DNA of 64,000 bases from Rhodomicrobium vannielii ATCC 17100 (GTDB lineage Bacteria; Pseudomonadota; Alphaproteobacteria; Rhizobiales; Rhodomicrobiaceae), in assembly GCF_000166055.1 (NCBI RefSeq), contig NC_014664.1:2511501-2575500 (forward strand), read 5' to 3'. Position 1 is the stretch's first letter. Each line of letters starts with the position of its first letter. Made by a program: the position numbers and the translations under genes. Below are positions 16,637-27,944 of this stretch, piece after piece. The notes beneath the pieces are model-generated. The model did not search any database. It was not told the origin of the DNA and saw only the letters and a program-made list of their open reading frames with translations.

Positions 16637-17410
16637 ATGGCAGACTACGACACGTCTCGAGCATATAACGCAAATGCTCGCGCGCGCACGGACGCCTTCG
16701 CGATTGACGAGGGTCTGCGCGCTCATATGATCCGCGTTTACAGTTACATGGGCATCGGGCTGCTGGTGACGGGCATCATGGCCTACACCATCTACAGCCA
16801 GGCCGTGATTACCAACGATGCCGGCAAGATCGTCGGCTTGACCTCGCTCGGCACGGTCATCTTCAAGAGCTGGGTGAAGTGGCTCGTGATGTTCGCGCCG
16901 TTGATCGTGGTATTCGCCTTCTCGGCGACGATCAACCGGATGAGCACCGCAACCGCGCAGGGCGTGTTCTGGCTGTTCGCAGCGTTGATGGGTCTATCGC
17001 TTTCGAGCATTTTCATCGCCTATACCGGCACCTCGATCGCGCGCATCTTCTTCATCACCGCCGCGACCTTCGGTGCCGTCAGCATCTACGGCTACACCAC
17101 GAAGGCTGACCTTACGAAGTTCGGCTCGTTCCTCATCATGGGCGTCATCGGCCTCGTGATCGCGAGCATCGTGAATGCGTTCCTTGGCTCGACGGGCCTT
17201 CAGTTCGCGATCTCGGTTCTCGCCGTGCTGATCTTCACAGGCCTCACCGCGTACGACACGCAGCAGATCAAGGATAACTACCTTGCGCAGGCGCAGTATG
17301 GGGGCCAGAGCCTCGGGCACGCGGCCATTCTGGGGGCGCTTAGCCTGTATCTCGACTTCATCAACATCTTCGTTGCGTTGATGCAGCTCTTCGGCGAGCG
17401 TCGCGAATAG
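16637..17410 (+). CDS. Bax inhibitor-1 / YccA family membrane protein
   Basis: 257 residues with a short polar N-terminus and seven predicted membrane segments (about 35-55, 75-95, 105-125, 130-150, 160-180, 185-205, 230-250). The 'FTGLTAYDTQQIKDNY' motif near the end is characteristic of the BI-1 (UPF0005) family, which in bacteria includes YccA, a modulator of the FtsH protease, and pH-sensitive calcium leak channels. The AGAGG just before the ATG supports the start. A strong terminator follows immediately. Confidence 0.9.
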   Translation: MADYDTSRAYNANARARTDAFAIDEGLRAHMIRVYSYMGIGLLVTGIMAYTIYSQAVITNDAGKIVGLTSLGTVIFKSWVKWLVMFAPLIVVFAFSATINRMSTATAQGVFWLFAALMGLSLSSIFIAYTGTSIARIFFITAATFGAVSIYGYTTKADLTKFGSFLIMGVIGLVIASIVNAFLGSTGLQFAISVLAVLIFTGLTAYDTQQIKDNYLAQAQYGGQSLGHAAILGALSLYLDFINIFVALMQLFGERRE

Positions 17411-17429
17411 CTTCTCCACAAGTGCAGCC

Positions 17430-17456
17430 AAAAGGCCCCGCAAGGGGCCTTTTTTT
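17430..17456 (+). terminator. Rho-independent terminator of the BI-1 gene
   Basis: AAAGGCCCC and GGGGCCTTT enclose a GCAA tetraloop and are followed by a T7 run. It is a textbook intrinsic terminator 20 bases after the stop codon. The complementary strand also has an AAAAGG/T-rich edge and may help end the convergent DUF2794 gene. Confidence 0.9.
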
Positions 17457-17474
17457 CGCCCGCCACCTAGAGTT

Positions 17475-17852
17475 TCAGCTTTTGACGAGGCGGAGCTTGC
17501 GGTCGAGCACGAGAAGCACCTTGGCGAGGTCGTGCCCGCGCTTCAGGATGAGGCCGGTCGTCGCGACGACGCTGTAAGCGCCCTGCCGCTTGGTGAGCTT
17601 CGGGCTCTTTTCGATGCGGTAAAGCGGCATTTCGGTCGACCGCCTGAACACGGAAAACACCGCGCGGTCCTTGAGAAAATCGATGGAATAATCGCGCCAC
17701 TCGCCCTCAGCGACTTTCGCGCCGTAGACGGAAAAGATTGCGCTGAGCTCGTGGCGATTGAATGCAGTGACGGAAGGAAGGCCGGGCTGCGGTTTCGTGA
17801 GGGGATGCACGCCGCTCGCCGGGCCGAATGCGCTGGGCAGAGTATCGTCCAT
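17475..17852 (-). CDS. DUF2794 family protein
   Basis: 125 residues. The core 'TAFNRHELSAIFSVYGAKVAEGEWRDYSIDFLKD' and 'LYRIEKSPKLTKRQGAYSVV' identify DUF2794, a small cytoplasmic protein family restricted to alphaproteobacteria with no assigned function. The ATG at 17852 has AAGGAG 6 bases upstream, which fixes the start although the frame runs on. It is transcribed away from dnaK. Confidence 0.85.
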   Translation of the reverse strand: MDDTLPSAFGPASGVHPLTKPQPGLPSVTAFNRHELSAIFSVYGAKVAEGEWRDYSIDFLKDRAVFSVFRRSTEMPLYRIEKSPKLTKRQGAYSVVATTGLILKRGHDLAKVLLVLDRKLRLVKS

Positions 17853-18308
17853 GGACGCTCCTTGGACTTGCGTTTTAATGCCGGAACCCGCCCTTGTGGG
17901 GCTGGGGCACCTGAAGCCGGTCGGGGTAGGCGCGCAGTCGAGCCGCCGCGCGACCTGGATGAAACAACTATTGTTGTCCCGTCCCCGGGGGCGCGCAAGG
18001 CCAAATGGCGCGCAAATTCTCTCCGGCGCGCGCGCCTTGACGCCGCATCGGCACGCCACAACCGTCGCCAGCCCACGGTTGGCGCCTTCACAAGCCGGAA
18101 AAGGATGGCCATTTTTTGCGCCAAGGGCCCCGACGCCACACTCTTGCCCCATCGCGGCCACATCGACGGGGTGCTTTACGACGGAATTTGCACGATTTTC
18201 GCCGGTCCCCGCATGCGGCGAAATGCTCCTGATGGCGCCATATTTCGGCACCCAAGACAATATCCTGTTCGTGAAGCACGTCGGAAGCGTTACGGCGAGC
18301 CGCTGGTG
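17853..18308. other. Intergenic, 456 bases, no gene seen
   Basis: This stretch separates the divergent DUF2794 gene and the dnaK promoter. Open frames exist on both strands but look like products of base composition. A dyad ACAAC-TATT-GTTGT lies at 17964-17977. No RNA gene was recognised. Confidence 0.5.
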
Positions 18309-18337
18309 CTTGCGCGGCTTCAAGCGCTCCCCTATAT
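18309..18337 (+). promoter_or_regulatory. RpoH (sigma-32) heat-shock promoter of dnaKJ
   Basis: CTTG (18309-18312), 18 bases, then CCTATAT (18331-18337). This fits every fixed base of the alphaproteobacterial RpoH consensus CTTG-N17/18-CYTATNT. Transcription would start near 18344, leaving a leader of about 115 bases before the dnaK ATG. Confidence 0.85.
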
Positions 18338-18457
18338 GAACACCAATTCGAGATAAACATTCTCGGCGCGGGACGAAGACATCAAATAAATACGGGGTGG
18401 CTGGCTTTGGCAGCCTGTCGTCTCGCGACAAGAATGAGCAGCACGAGGTTCTAAACC

Positions 18458-20398
<1,941 letters not shown>

Positions 20399-20406
20399 AA
20401 ATAGAA

Positions 20407-20431
20407 GCGGGGAGGCGCCAAGTCTCCCCGC
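20407..20431 (+). other. Stem-loop between dnaK and dnaJ
   Basis: GCGGGGAG and CTCCCCGC pair across a 9-base loop, 8 bases after the dnaK stop. No T tract follows, so it is more likely an RNA processing or partial-termination element that sets lower dnaJ expression than a full terminator. Confidence 0.55.
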
Positions 20432-20538
20432 GATTCCGCAGCCCGGCTTGGCCGGACCGGCGCACAAACTGCGTCCGCCAAGCTTAAGCTGATCTTTTGC
20501 AGGCTAAGGCTGATGATCAAGGATCTTAACAACACACC

Positions 20539-21675
20539 ATGAAGCGCGATTATTACGAGGTGCTCGGGCTGAAAAAGGGCGCAGCCGATCACGAAATCAA
20601 AAGCGCTTTTCGGAAGCTTGCAAAAGAATGTCACCCGGATCGCAACCCGGGCAGCGCCACGGCCGAAATTCAGTTCAAGGAAGTTAATGAAGCCTACGAG
20701 GCGCTGAAAGACCCGCAGAAGCGCGCCGCCTACGACCAATTCGGCCACGCAGCCTTCGAAGGCGCGGGAGCGAATGGGGGCTACGGCTTCGGCTCGGACT
20801 TCTCGGCTTCGATGTCGGAGATCTTCGACGACCTGTTCGGCGAGTTTATGGGTGGCCGCCGCACGCGCGGACGCAGCGCCAAGGAACGCGGCTCCGATCT
20901 CAAATACAACATGGAGATTTCTCTCGCCGAAGCCTTTTACGGCAAGACGGCGCAGATTCGCGTGCCCGCTTCCGTCACGTGCGAGGCGTGCGGCGGTGCT
21001 GGCGCGGAATCTGGCTCCAGCCCCGTGACTTGCCCGACCTGCCAAGGCTTCGGCAAGGTGCGTGCGAGTCAGGGCTTCTTCACCATCGAGCGCACCTGCA
21101 TGACTTGCCAAGGGCGCGGCGAGATTATTCAGAAGCCTTGCACGGTCTGCTCCGGCAGCGGGCGGGTGACGCGCGAGCGCACGCTCTCGGTCAACATCCC
21201 GTCGGGCGTCGAGGATTCGACGCGCATCCGACTTGCGGGCGAGGGCGAGGCTGGCATTCGCGGCGGTCCGGCGGGCGATCTCTACATCTTCCTGTCGATC
21301 ATGCCCGACGACATCTTCCAACGCGACGGAGCGGATCTGTTCTGCCGCGTGCCGATCACCATGGTGACGGCGGCGCTCGGCGGGCAGGTCGAAGTGCCGA
21401 CGATTGACGGTGGCCGCGCGCGGGTGAAGATCCCCGAGGGGACCGAAACCGGCAAGCAGTTCCGCCTTCGCGGCAAAGGTATGCCAGTGCTTCGGTCAAA
21501 GCTGACCGGCGATCTTTACGTGCAGGTTGAGGTGGAGACGCCGCAAAACCTGTCGCGCAAGCAGAAGGAGTTGCTGAAGGAATTCGAGAAGGCGTCGAAC
21601 GACACGACGCACCCGGATACCATCGGTTTCCTCAGCAAGATCAAGGCGTTCTGGGATCGCGCGGGGAAACCGTAG
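20539..21675 (+). CDS. dnaJ: Co-chaperone DnaJ (Hsp40)
   Basis: 378 residues, class I (type A) DnaJ. It has a J domain (1-70) with the HPD motif at 32-34 that stimulates DnaK ATPase, a Gly/Phe-rich region with '[23 protein letters not shown]' character, and four CxxCxGxG zinc repeats ([32 protein letters not shown]). Two beta-sandwich substrate domains end at about 355. It delivers unfolded clients to DnaK. Spacing and orientation suggest transcription from the dnaK RpoH promoter through the intergenic stem-loop. Confidence 0.97.
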   Translation: MKRDYYEVLGLKKGAADHEIKSAFRKLAKECHPDRNPGSATAEIQFKEVNEAYEALKDPQKRAAYDQFGHAAFEGAGANGGYGFGSDFSASMSEIFDDLFGEFMGGRRTRGRSAKERGSDLKYNMEISLAEAFYGKTAQIRVPASVTCEACGGAGAESGSSPVTCPTCQGFGKVRASQGFFTIERTCMTCQGRGEIIQKPCTVCSGSGRVTRERTLSVNIPSGVEDSTRIRLAGEGEAGIRGGPAGDLYIFLSIMPDDIFQRDGADLFCRVPITMVTAALGGQVEVPTIDGGRARVKIPEGTETGKQFRLRGKGMPVLRSKLTGDLYVQVEVETPQNLSRKQKELLKEFEKASNDTTHPDTIGFLSKIKAFWDRAGKP

Positions 21676-22290
21676 AGTTCGGTCAGATATTGAAGCGCTG
21701 ATCCAGCTTAAAGCGGCTCTTTAGCCTAAAGCTAGAGACGAAATCGCAACTACTGTTGTCCATCTGATCGGAAAGGCCGTCGATCCGTAAAGCCGACATG
21801 GGCGTTGTGCAATAAGCCAAGCATCTCGCGACACACGCACCCATCGTGTCGGGCGTTCGACGCATATGCATCGACGGACCCCGCCTCGCGAGCAGAGCGA
21901 ACGCATCGCGGTCGGGTATGGCGCGATTTGGACCCTCGTCGCACCGAAGGCGAGCGTTTCAAAAATTGGGCCGCACCGCTCAAGCAAAACCACCGCTGCG
22001 CAGGCCGAAGGCAGAATTGTCGACAACCTCACAAAGGCCAAGCCGTTGGCAAGCGCTTTTAAGTCGGCTGGCAGCGTGCGAATGTCTCGCACCCTGCTCG
22101 TCGGACCCGAACCAACAAGAACAAGATCCGCATCGGCCCGATTTGACGCGGAAAGCCGTCAACACGAAAGACCTACAGCGTCGTGCAACGTCCGATTTGT
22201 GGCACCATGCCGTAGACCGGACACGGCTTCGCGGGCCTGAAATTAGGAAAAAAGGCGCCAGAAGTAGACGCCATGTCTCAAAGTCCCGCT
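21676..22290. other. Intergenic, 615 bases, no gene seen
   Basis: This lies between the convergent dnaJ and ftcR-like genes. Open frames of 60-180 codons occur on both strands but none has a recognisable product, a ribosome binding site or coding character. No clear intrinsic terminator for dnaJ was found. A 15-base stretch at 21747-21761 resembles the dyad at 17965-17979 upstream of dnaK with one mismatch. Confidence 0.5.
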
Positions 22291-22965
22291 TTAGTCTTGA
22301 GTCAGCCGGTAGCCAAGGAAGCGCTGAGAATCGATCGGATCAGACCCCAACCGCTGGCGCAACCGCTTGCGCAACTTGCTGATGTGGCTTTCGATGACGT
22401 TCTCGTCGATGCCGTCGTCGAACAATCCGTAGACGAAGTTGAAGATTTGCGACTTCGTCACGCGGCGGCCCTTGTTTGTCATCAGATATTCGAGAATGCG
22501 GCGTTCGCGACGCGGGAGCGGGAGCGGCTCGCCATCGATCTCGGGATCGCGACCATCGGAGAAGACGCGGATGCGACCGGAAAGCGGTTGAGACTGCGCC
22601 TCCTGCTGCGAGCGGCGGCTGATGGCGCGGATGCGGGCAAGAATTTCGCGCACATGGACGGGCTTGCGCACAACATCGTCCACGCCAGCGGCGAATAGAT
22701 CGAGCGTATCGTTCAAAGATTTCGTTTCGTTCATGGCGATGACGGCCGCACCGGACCGCGATTTGATCTTGAGCGGCACTTCCTCGCGATTCTGAAAGTC
22801 GCCGAGCAGAAAGGCTTCAACCGCGTCGATATCCGGCTCCGGTGCAGTATTCACCCACTGCCGGAAGTCATGCGGTGCAAGCCCGGTTGCAGAAACGCCC
22901 TCCCGGCAGAACCAGGCGGCATATCCGTTCAACACCGTTTCGCGGTCGTCGACGATGACAATCAT
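22291..22965 (-). CDS. ftcR: FtcR/Rem-like flagellar transcriptional regulator
   Basis: 224 residues: an N-terminal receiver-like domain (1-118) and a C-terminal OmpR-type winged helix (about 128-224, '[29 protein letters not shown]'). The opening '[11 protein letters not shown]' and '[22 protein letters not shown]' match the Brucella FtcR and Sinorhizobium Rem proteins, which activate flagellar genes. As in those proteins the usual phospho-Asp context is replaced (AFLLGDF), so activation by a kinase is doubtful. No flagellar genes lie in this window. It probably controls swarmer-cell motility. Confidence 0.8.
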   Translation of the reverse strand: MIVIVDDRETVLNGYAAWFCREGVSATGLAPHDFRQWVNTAPEPDIDAVEAFLLGDFQNREEVPLKIKSRSGAAVIAMNETKSLNDTLDLFAAGVDDVVRKPVHVREILARIRAISRRSQQEAQSQPLSGRIRVFSDGRDPEIDGEPLPLPRRERRILEYLMTNKGRRVTKSQIFNFVYGLFDDGIDENVIESHISKLRKRLRQRLGSDPIDSQRFLGYRLTQD

Positions 22966-23371
22966 GGCTTTTTCCGATTCGAAACAACTAAGGTCTGCTT
23001 AACGACTTATCCGCAACCTTTAGCTGTATCAACCTCTGATTGTCTTATCGAGCGCCCTGCAATCCGTTAAGTGGTCGAGCGTTGCAAGAATGCCTCGCTT
23101 CAACTTGGGGTAGGTTTTGCGCAAACTTCGCGGGGAGCGTCGCCGCGACGCTGGCGTGCCAGATCCGCCGGCTTGGAAACCGGTATCGGCCAGGAAAGAC
23201 ACGTTCTCATTGGGAGGATGTAGGGCGCGAATATGGCGCAAGCCCAAAGGCGCGCGGGAATTGCCCGTGACGCCGTATGTCCCGCGTATGTTCGTCGGGA
23301 ACTGCTTGTCGGATTTGAGCGTCAGCGCGCGGGAAGAAGCGCGCTGGATAACAGCTTCACTCAAAAGCGCT
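22966..23371. other. Intergenic, 406 bases, no gene seen
   Basis: This lies upstream of the ftcR-like gene and downstream of the next minus-strand gene. It should contain the ftcR promoter. I could not identify a convincing sigma-factor motif, operator or hairpin. Confidence 0.45.
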
Positions 23372-23863
23372 TCAGCGCGTTTCGGTCGTGAAATAGGAGG
23401 AAAGCTCGCCGAAAAGCTTTGCGGTGCGGTCCGAGGCATAGGGAGCGGCGGGCGAACCGGGCTGCTGCGCCTGCGATTCGAGTTCCTCGTTCAATGAGTC
23501 CGCCATGCGATCCTCGATCGATTCGATGAGGGCGATAACGGCCGCCTCGATTTCCTCCATACCGTTAAGCAGAAGCTCCGCCTTGTCTCCTTCGTCGAAA
23601 CAATCGAACGCCTTGTGCCGGTGCTTGGATACGGTGCTGAGAATGCCCGAAAGATCGCGGCAGACCTCTGCGTTGAGGCCGGGCACACCGAGCGCCGCGC
23701 GGTGTAGCCTCGAAATCGACCGGAGCAGGCGAAGCGTCTCAAGCCCGCGATTGCGGTCGACATAAGCTCGCAGGAAGCGTCGGCCCTTGTCCGACGCGAG
23801 AAGCGCGCTCTCGATCGCGCAGTAGTCGGCCTCTGACAGGGGAGCCATTGTGAGGATTGTCAT
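23372..23863 (-). CDS. Helical protein of unknown function
   Basis: 163 residues from the ATG at 23863, all-helical. The N-terminal pattern 'LSEADYCAIESALLASDKGRRFLRAYVDRNRGLETLRLL' is a module I recall from the N-termini of various Hyphomicrobiales regulatory proteins. The C-terminus is a polar linker and then 'KLFGELSSYF', which could be a docking peptide, as CheZ has. Its position beside the flagellar regulator makes a motility or chemotaxis role possible, but nothing proves it. ATG 23848 is an alternative start. Confidence 0.55.
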   Translation of the reverse strand: MTILTMAPLSEADYCAIESALLASDKGRRFLRAYVDRNRGLETLRLLRSISRLHRAALGVPGLNAEVCRDLSGILSTVSKHRHKAFDCFDEGDKAELLLNGMEEIEAAVIALIESIEDRMADSLNEELESQAQQPGSPAAPYASDRTAKLFGELSSYFTTETR

Positions 23864-24077
23864 ACTCGCCGCCGGGTGTTCGAAAATCGGTTGTAGAAAC
23901 ACTAGCGGGTAAACCTTTCCAAACGCTTGACAAAATCGCACGGTTTCTTGGCGTCTCGTTCTTGTCACGGTTGACTGGCAGGAACACGTCGCGCGAAGGT
24001 TTGCGACAGTTTTTCACAGACTCGACACCCAATCCTCGCTATGGCTTAACAATTCTTTCAGAAGTCTGACGACGGGA

Positions 24078-25235
24078 ATGCCTGACAACGACGCAGTTCT
24101 GGACCGGATCATAAAACCGGGCCTCCGCTCCGCCGAGGAGCGCGGGACGCGCAGGCTCATCGTGTCCGGCGACTGGACGCTCGCGGCGCTGGGTGATGCG
24201 CAGGCCGCCGTCGATGATTTCGAAGCCCCGCACGGCGCCGCTCACGAGATCGACATCGGCGATGTGCGGCGGTTGGATACAGCGGGCGCGTTGACCCTTG
24301 TCGGGCTGAGGGATGGCAAGGCCGCCGCCAAAACCGCCGACTTCTTCCGCGCTCGCCCGGAGCACCGCATCCTGCTTGACGAGATCGCGCGCGCCGCCCC
24401 GGCTGCGTTCGAGCCGCCGCCGCCGCGCGCAGGCGCAGCCGTCGAGATCCTCCGCCGCTTCCTTTCCGCCGCGACCTCCATCGGGCGCGATGCCATCCGC
24501 CTCACCATGTTCCTCGGCGAAACGACTGCCGCGCTCGGGCGCGTCGTCGTGCACCCGGGGCGCTTCCGCATAAAGGCCTTCACCCACCAGCTTCAGCAGA
24601 CTGGCCTTTCCGCCGTGCCGATCATAGCGCTGGTGAGCTTCCTCATCGGCGGCGTCGTGATGCAGCAATCCGCTTTCCAGCTGCAAAAATTTGGCGCGGA
24701 AACGATGTCCATCGACATGCTGGGCATCCTAGCGCTGCGTGAGTTGGGCGTGATCCTCGCCGCGGTCATGGTCGCGGGGCGTTCGGCCTCGGCCTTCACC
24801 GCGCAGATCGGCACCATGAAGATGCGCGAAGAGATCGACGCCATGCGCACGCTCGGCATCGATCCCATCGAGACGCTGGTCCTCCCGCGTGTGCTTGCGC
24901 TGATGATCGCGCTGCCGCTTCTCGTCTTCCTGGCCGACATGATGGCGCTCGCGGGCGGTGCCGTCATGGCGAAGCTTTATCTCTCGCTCGACACCGACAT
25001 GTATCTGCAAAGGCTGAACAGCTCGGTGCAGGCGAAGCATCTTTATGTCGGGCTCATCAAGGCTCCGTTCGCCGCGCTCGTCATCGGGCTTGTCGGCTGT
25101 CTGGAAGGCTTGAGCGCTCAGGGCAGCGCGGAGTCGGTTGGCACGCAGGTGACAACGGCGGTGGTGAAGGCGATCTTCCTCGTGCTGGTGCTCGACGCCG
25201 TGTTTGCCATTTTCCTCTCGGCGGCGGGGTTCTGA
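24078..25235 (+). CDS. mlaE: STAS-MlaE fusion, MCE-type lipid ABC permease
   Basis: 385 residues. Residues about 20-115 form a degenerate STAS domain ('DIGDVRRLDTAGALTLVGL'), the counterpart of MlaB. Residues 125-385 are an MlaE permease with five or six membrane segments and the family signatures 'LRELGVILAAVMVAGRSASAFTAQIG' and 'MRTLGIDPIETLVLPR'. It is the inner-membrane permease of the Mla/MCE system that moves phospholipids between the membranes. It is first in an operon with mlaF (1 base apart), mlaD (1 base apart) and a lipoprotein gene. Confidence 0.9.
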   Translation: MPDNDAVLDRIIKPGLRSAEERGTRRLIVSGDWTLAALGDAQAAVDDFEAPHGAAHEIDIGDVRRLDTAGALTLVGLRDGKAAAKTADFFRARPEHRILLDEIARAAPAAFEPPPPRAGAAVEILRRFLSAATSIGRDAIRLTMFLGETTAALGRVVVHPGRFRIKAFTHQLQQTGLSAVPIIALVSFLIGGVVMQQSAFQLQKFGAETMSIDMLGILALRELGVILAAVMVAGRSASAFTAQIGTMKMREEIDAMRTLGIDPIETLVLPRVLALMIALPLLVFLADMMALAGGAVMAKLYLSLDTDMYLQRLNSSVQAKHLYVGLIKAPFAALVIGLVGCLEGLSAQGSAESVGTQVTTAVVKAIFLVLVLDAVFAIFLSAAGF

Positions 25236-25236
25236 C

Positions 25237-26034
25237 ATGACGGCACCGCAGTTGAACGGCGCGCAGCTTGAATATGCGATCCGCATTCGCGGGCTGACGA
25301 AGCACTTCGGCACGCAGCTCATCTTCGAAAACCTCAGCCTCGACGTGCATGCGGGCGAAATCCTCGCCATCGCGGGCGGATCGGGGACGGGCAAATCGGT
25401 GCTGCTGCGCACGATCCTCGGGCTTCTGCCTTTCGAGGCGGGGAGCGTGGAAATTCTCGGCAGCAGCGACTTCGCATCACTCTCGAAGACCGAACGCGTG
25501 AAGATCGAACGGCAGGTCGGCGTCCTGTTTCAGGACGGCGCGCTGTTCTCTTCTCTTACCGTGCTTCAGAATGTGCAGGTGCCGATGCGCGAGCACTTGA
25601 AGCTTCCGCTGAAGACCATGGACGCGCTGGCCTTGCTCAAGATCGCGATGGTGGGGCTGCCCCCTAGCGCGGCCTATAAATACCCATCGGAACTCTCCGG
25701 CGGCATGAGGAAGCGCGCCGGACTGGCGCGAGCGCTCGCGCTCGATCCGCGCATCGTTTTCCTCGACGAGCCGACATCCGGCCTCGATCCCATCGGCGCT
25801 GCGGCGTTCGATCGGCTGATCCAGAGCCTGCAACGAACGCTCGGCCTCACCGTCTACATGATCACCCACGACCTCGACAGCATCTTCGCCGTATGCGACC
25901 GCGTCGCGGTTCTGGCCGACAAGCACGTCGTGCGCGAGGGCGCGCCGATGGACCTCGTCCGCGATCCCGGCCATCCGTGGGTGCGGGAGTATTTCTGCGG
26001 CGAGCGCGGCCGACAAATCGCAAAGGCATCCTGA
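25237..26034 (+). CDS. mlaF: MlaF-type ABC ATPase
   Basis: 265 residues. Walker A GGSGTGKS (47-54), Q loop 'VLFQDGALFSS', signature LSGGM (153-157), Walker B VFLDE (174-178) and the H-loop 'ITHDLDS' are intact. It powers the MlaE permease. The start is the ATG one base after the mlaE stop; the frame runs further upstream inside mlaE but that is not needed. The LSGGMRKR signature is the form seen in MlaF rather than other importers. Confidence 0.92.
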   Translation: MTAPQLNGAQLEYAIRIRGLTKHFGTQLIFENLSLDVHAGEILAIAGGSGTGKSVLLRTILGLLPFEAGSVEILGSSDFASLSKTERVKIERQVGVLFQDGALFSSLTVLQNVQVPMREHLKLPLKTMDALALLKIAMVGLPPSAAYKYPSELSGGMRKRAGLARALALDPRIVFLDEPTSGLDPIGAAAFDRLIQSLQRTLGLTVYMITHDLDSIFAVCDRVAVLADKHVVREGAPMDLVRDPGHPWVREYFCGERGRQIAKAS

Positions 26035-26035
26035 G

Positions 26036-26971
26036 ATGGAAACACGGGCAAACTACCTCATCGTGGGCATCTTCGTCCTCGGGCTGATCGCGGCGCTGCT
26101 CGGCTTCATCTACTGGATGAAGCACGACTCGGATGGCGGCGACGGCAAGGCATATCACGTAATCCTCGACGGCTCGGTGCAGGGCATTACCGTTGCCTCG
26201 CCCGTGATGTTCAACGGCATCCGCTTCGGCGCGGTGCGCAAGATCGAGCTTTTGCCGGAGGATACGCGGAAGGTACGCATCCTGATTTCGGTCAGGCAGG
26301 ACACGCCGGTTCGCACAAACAGCCACGCGCGCATCTCGCAGCAGGGGCTCGCGGGATGGGTCGCGATGGAGATCACGCCCGGCACGCCGGACATGCCGAT
26401 GCTTGAGCCGAAGCCGGGCGAGAAGATCGCGGTGATTTCCGCCGATCCGGGCGCGAGCGGTTCCCTGTTTGCCGGCGTGTCGGACGCAGCGGGTCAGGCG
26501 AGCGCGCTCGCTGTGCGCCTGAACAACCTGATTGCGAATAATGAAGACTCGCTCCATCGCACCGTCGCCAACCTCGAAACATTCACGGGCATGATGGCCG
26601 AGCGGAAGGATGACATTGCCGCCGTCATTCAAAACGTGCGGCAACTTTCGGAAAAACTTGCGGCCGTCAGTGCGAAGATCGACTCTGCGGTCGACAGACT
26701 TGCTGGCGAATCCTCGGACAACCCCAATTCGATTGTGTCGCAAGTGCAACAGGCCGCGATTTCCATTCGGCAGCTTTCAGAGAAGCTCGACAAATCGGTC
26801 GGTGACAAGTCTGGTGCACTTACACAGCAGGCAGATCGCTCGCTTCGAGAGTTCGAGCTTTTGGCCAAAGACGGCAGGCGCTTGGTCGATAGCCTCGACC
26901 GCGTCGTCCAGAAGATCGACCGCAATCCTACGGGCTTTCTTCTAGGCGGTCAGCAGTCGCCGAAATACTAG
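26036..26971 (+). CDS. mlaD: MlaD-like MCE-domain protein
   Basis: 311 residues. One N-terminal membrane anchor (about 7-28) precedes a single MCE domain (about 40-120, 'YHVILDGSVQGITVASPVMFNGIRFGAVRKIEL'). The remaining 170 residues are a long helical region with heptad character that can form the periplasmic tunnel seen in MCE hexamers. It is longer than E. coli MlaD (183 residues) and closer to other alphaproteobacterial MCE proteins. It binds lipid in the periplasm and docks on MlaE. It is followed by a palindrome (26983-27027) and then the lipoprotein gene. Confidence 0.9.
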   Translation: METRANYLIVGIFVLGLIAALLGFIYWMKHDSDGGDGKAYHVILDGSVQGITVASPVMFNGIRFGAVRKIELLPEDTRKVRILISVRQDTPVRTNSHARISQQGLAGWVAMEITPGTPDMPMLEPKPGEKIAVISADPGASGSLFAGVSDAAGQASALAVRLNNLIANNEDSLHRTVANLETFTGMMAERKDDIAAVIQNVRQLSEKLAAVSAKIDSAVDRLAGESSDNPNSIVSQVQQAAISIRQLSEKLDKSVGDKSGALTQQADRSLREFELLAKDGRRLVDSLDRVVQKIDRNPTGFLLGGQQSPKY

Positions 26972-26982
26972 TGCAGTGAATA

Positions 26983-27027
26983 TTACATTTGATTCACGCC
27001 CGCTGGCGGTACCGTCATCAAATGTAA
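26983..27027. repeat. CATTTG palindrome, copy A
   Basis: TTACATTTGAT (26983-26993) and ATCAAATGTAA (27017-27027) are perfect 11-bp arms around a 23-base loop. It resembles two further palindromes at 35192-35259 and 35283-35349 in arm core (CATTTG/CAAATG), loop length (22-23) and partly loop sequence. It lies between mlaD and the lipoprotein gene. Confidence 0.55.
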
Positions 27028-27238
27028 AATTCGTAACTGCCCGTGCTCTTGAGGCGCGTACGTTTGCTGGAGAGCGCGCAGTAATGCAGACAAATCTCAA
27101 TACATCTGATTTGTCGCGTTTTCTTCACGTGGCTGGTATGGGTGGAAAACGCTTTCAGGCATGCGAGGAATTGAACCATCGAAGCGGGCGACTTCGCCTA
27201 TATTCGGTCGGGCGAATCGAGAGGGGCTTTGAGGCATC

Positions 27239-27835
27239 ATGCGGCTGATGCGTAAGATAGCGGCCATCGTGGCGGCAGGGATGCTCGGCGGGTGTGCCGT
27301 GGGTGGGCTCGTTGGCGAGTCTGCGCCCGCGACGTTCGATCTCGAAGCGCCGCAGGTGGAGCGGATGCGCGCGCGCGGTATTCAAATCACCGTTTATCCT
27401 CCGGTCGCAGTCAAAACGATCGACACCGTGGAAATCCTCGTCAAGGGTGGGAACGGTCGCGTCGCGTACTTTTCCGGCGCGGCATGGGGCGACCGGCTTC
27501 CCGCGTTGTTCCAGGCGCGGCTTGTGGAAACGCTTGCCAATTCCGGTGCTTTCCGTGCGGTGCTCACCAATCAGGATCGCGTCACCGGCGATCTGTCTCT
27601 GGCAATCGAGATTCGCGATTTCCAAGTGGATGCAACCTCTGGCGCCCCCGAAGCCGTGGTCGATGTCTACGTGAAGCTCGTGGACGAGCGGACGTCTTCG
27701 ATCATCACGACGAAGCGCTTCCATGCCCGCGTGGCTGCTGCGGCACCCGATCCGAACGCAGGCATCCACGCATTGAATATCGCATTCCAACAGGTGGCCG
27801 CCGAAATCACCACATGGGTTGCGCGTCGCGGCTGA
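27239..27835 (+). CDS. ABC-type transport auxiliary lipoprotein (PqiC-like)
   Basis: 198 residues. The signal peptide ends in the lipobox LGGC (Cys19 or so), so the mature protein is lipidated. The body matches the ABC-transport auxiliary component family (PqiC/YmbA type) in 'VEILVKGGNGRVAYFSGAAWGDRLPALFQARLVETL'. Such lipoproteins accompany MCE systems and dock MCE tunnels to the outer membrane. It closes the mlaEFD operon, although 267 bases and a palindrome separate it from mlaD. Confidence 0.82.
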   Translation: MRLMRKIAAIVAAGMLGGCAVGGLVGESAPATFDLEAPQVERMRARGIQITVYPPVAVKTIDTVEILVKGGNGRVAYFSGAAWGDRLPALFQARLVETLANSGAFRAVLTNQDRVTGDLSLAIEIRDFQVDATSGAPEAVVDVYVKLVDERTSSIITTKRFHARVAAAAPDPNAGIHALNIAFQQVAAEITTWVARRG

Positions 27836-27944
27836 TTATAAGAGCGAAGCCGCATTGCGGTGAGGGCTTCGGGCGGCCGGGGTATGGCGGCTCGCGTCCG
27901 CCGGTCCCGCCGAAGCGGGTGCCGCCCGCGATGATAAGCGATGC

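Noticed and set aside
21721-22260. Open frames of 120-180 codons on both strands in the dnaJ-ftcR interval
   Set aside because: They overlap one another on both strands, lack start signals and give products with no conserved pattern.
27160-27190. A tRNA T-arm-like GGTTCAATTCC on the minus strand
   Set aside because: The flanking five bases on each side do not pair, and no anticodon arm or acceptor stem can be drawn around it.
26976-27248. A 90-codon open frame between mlaD and the lipoprotein gene
   Set aside because: It starts at a GTG inside the copy A palindrome, has no ribosome binding site and overlaps the lipoprotein start; the product has no recognisable feature.
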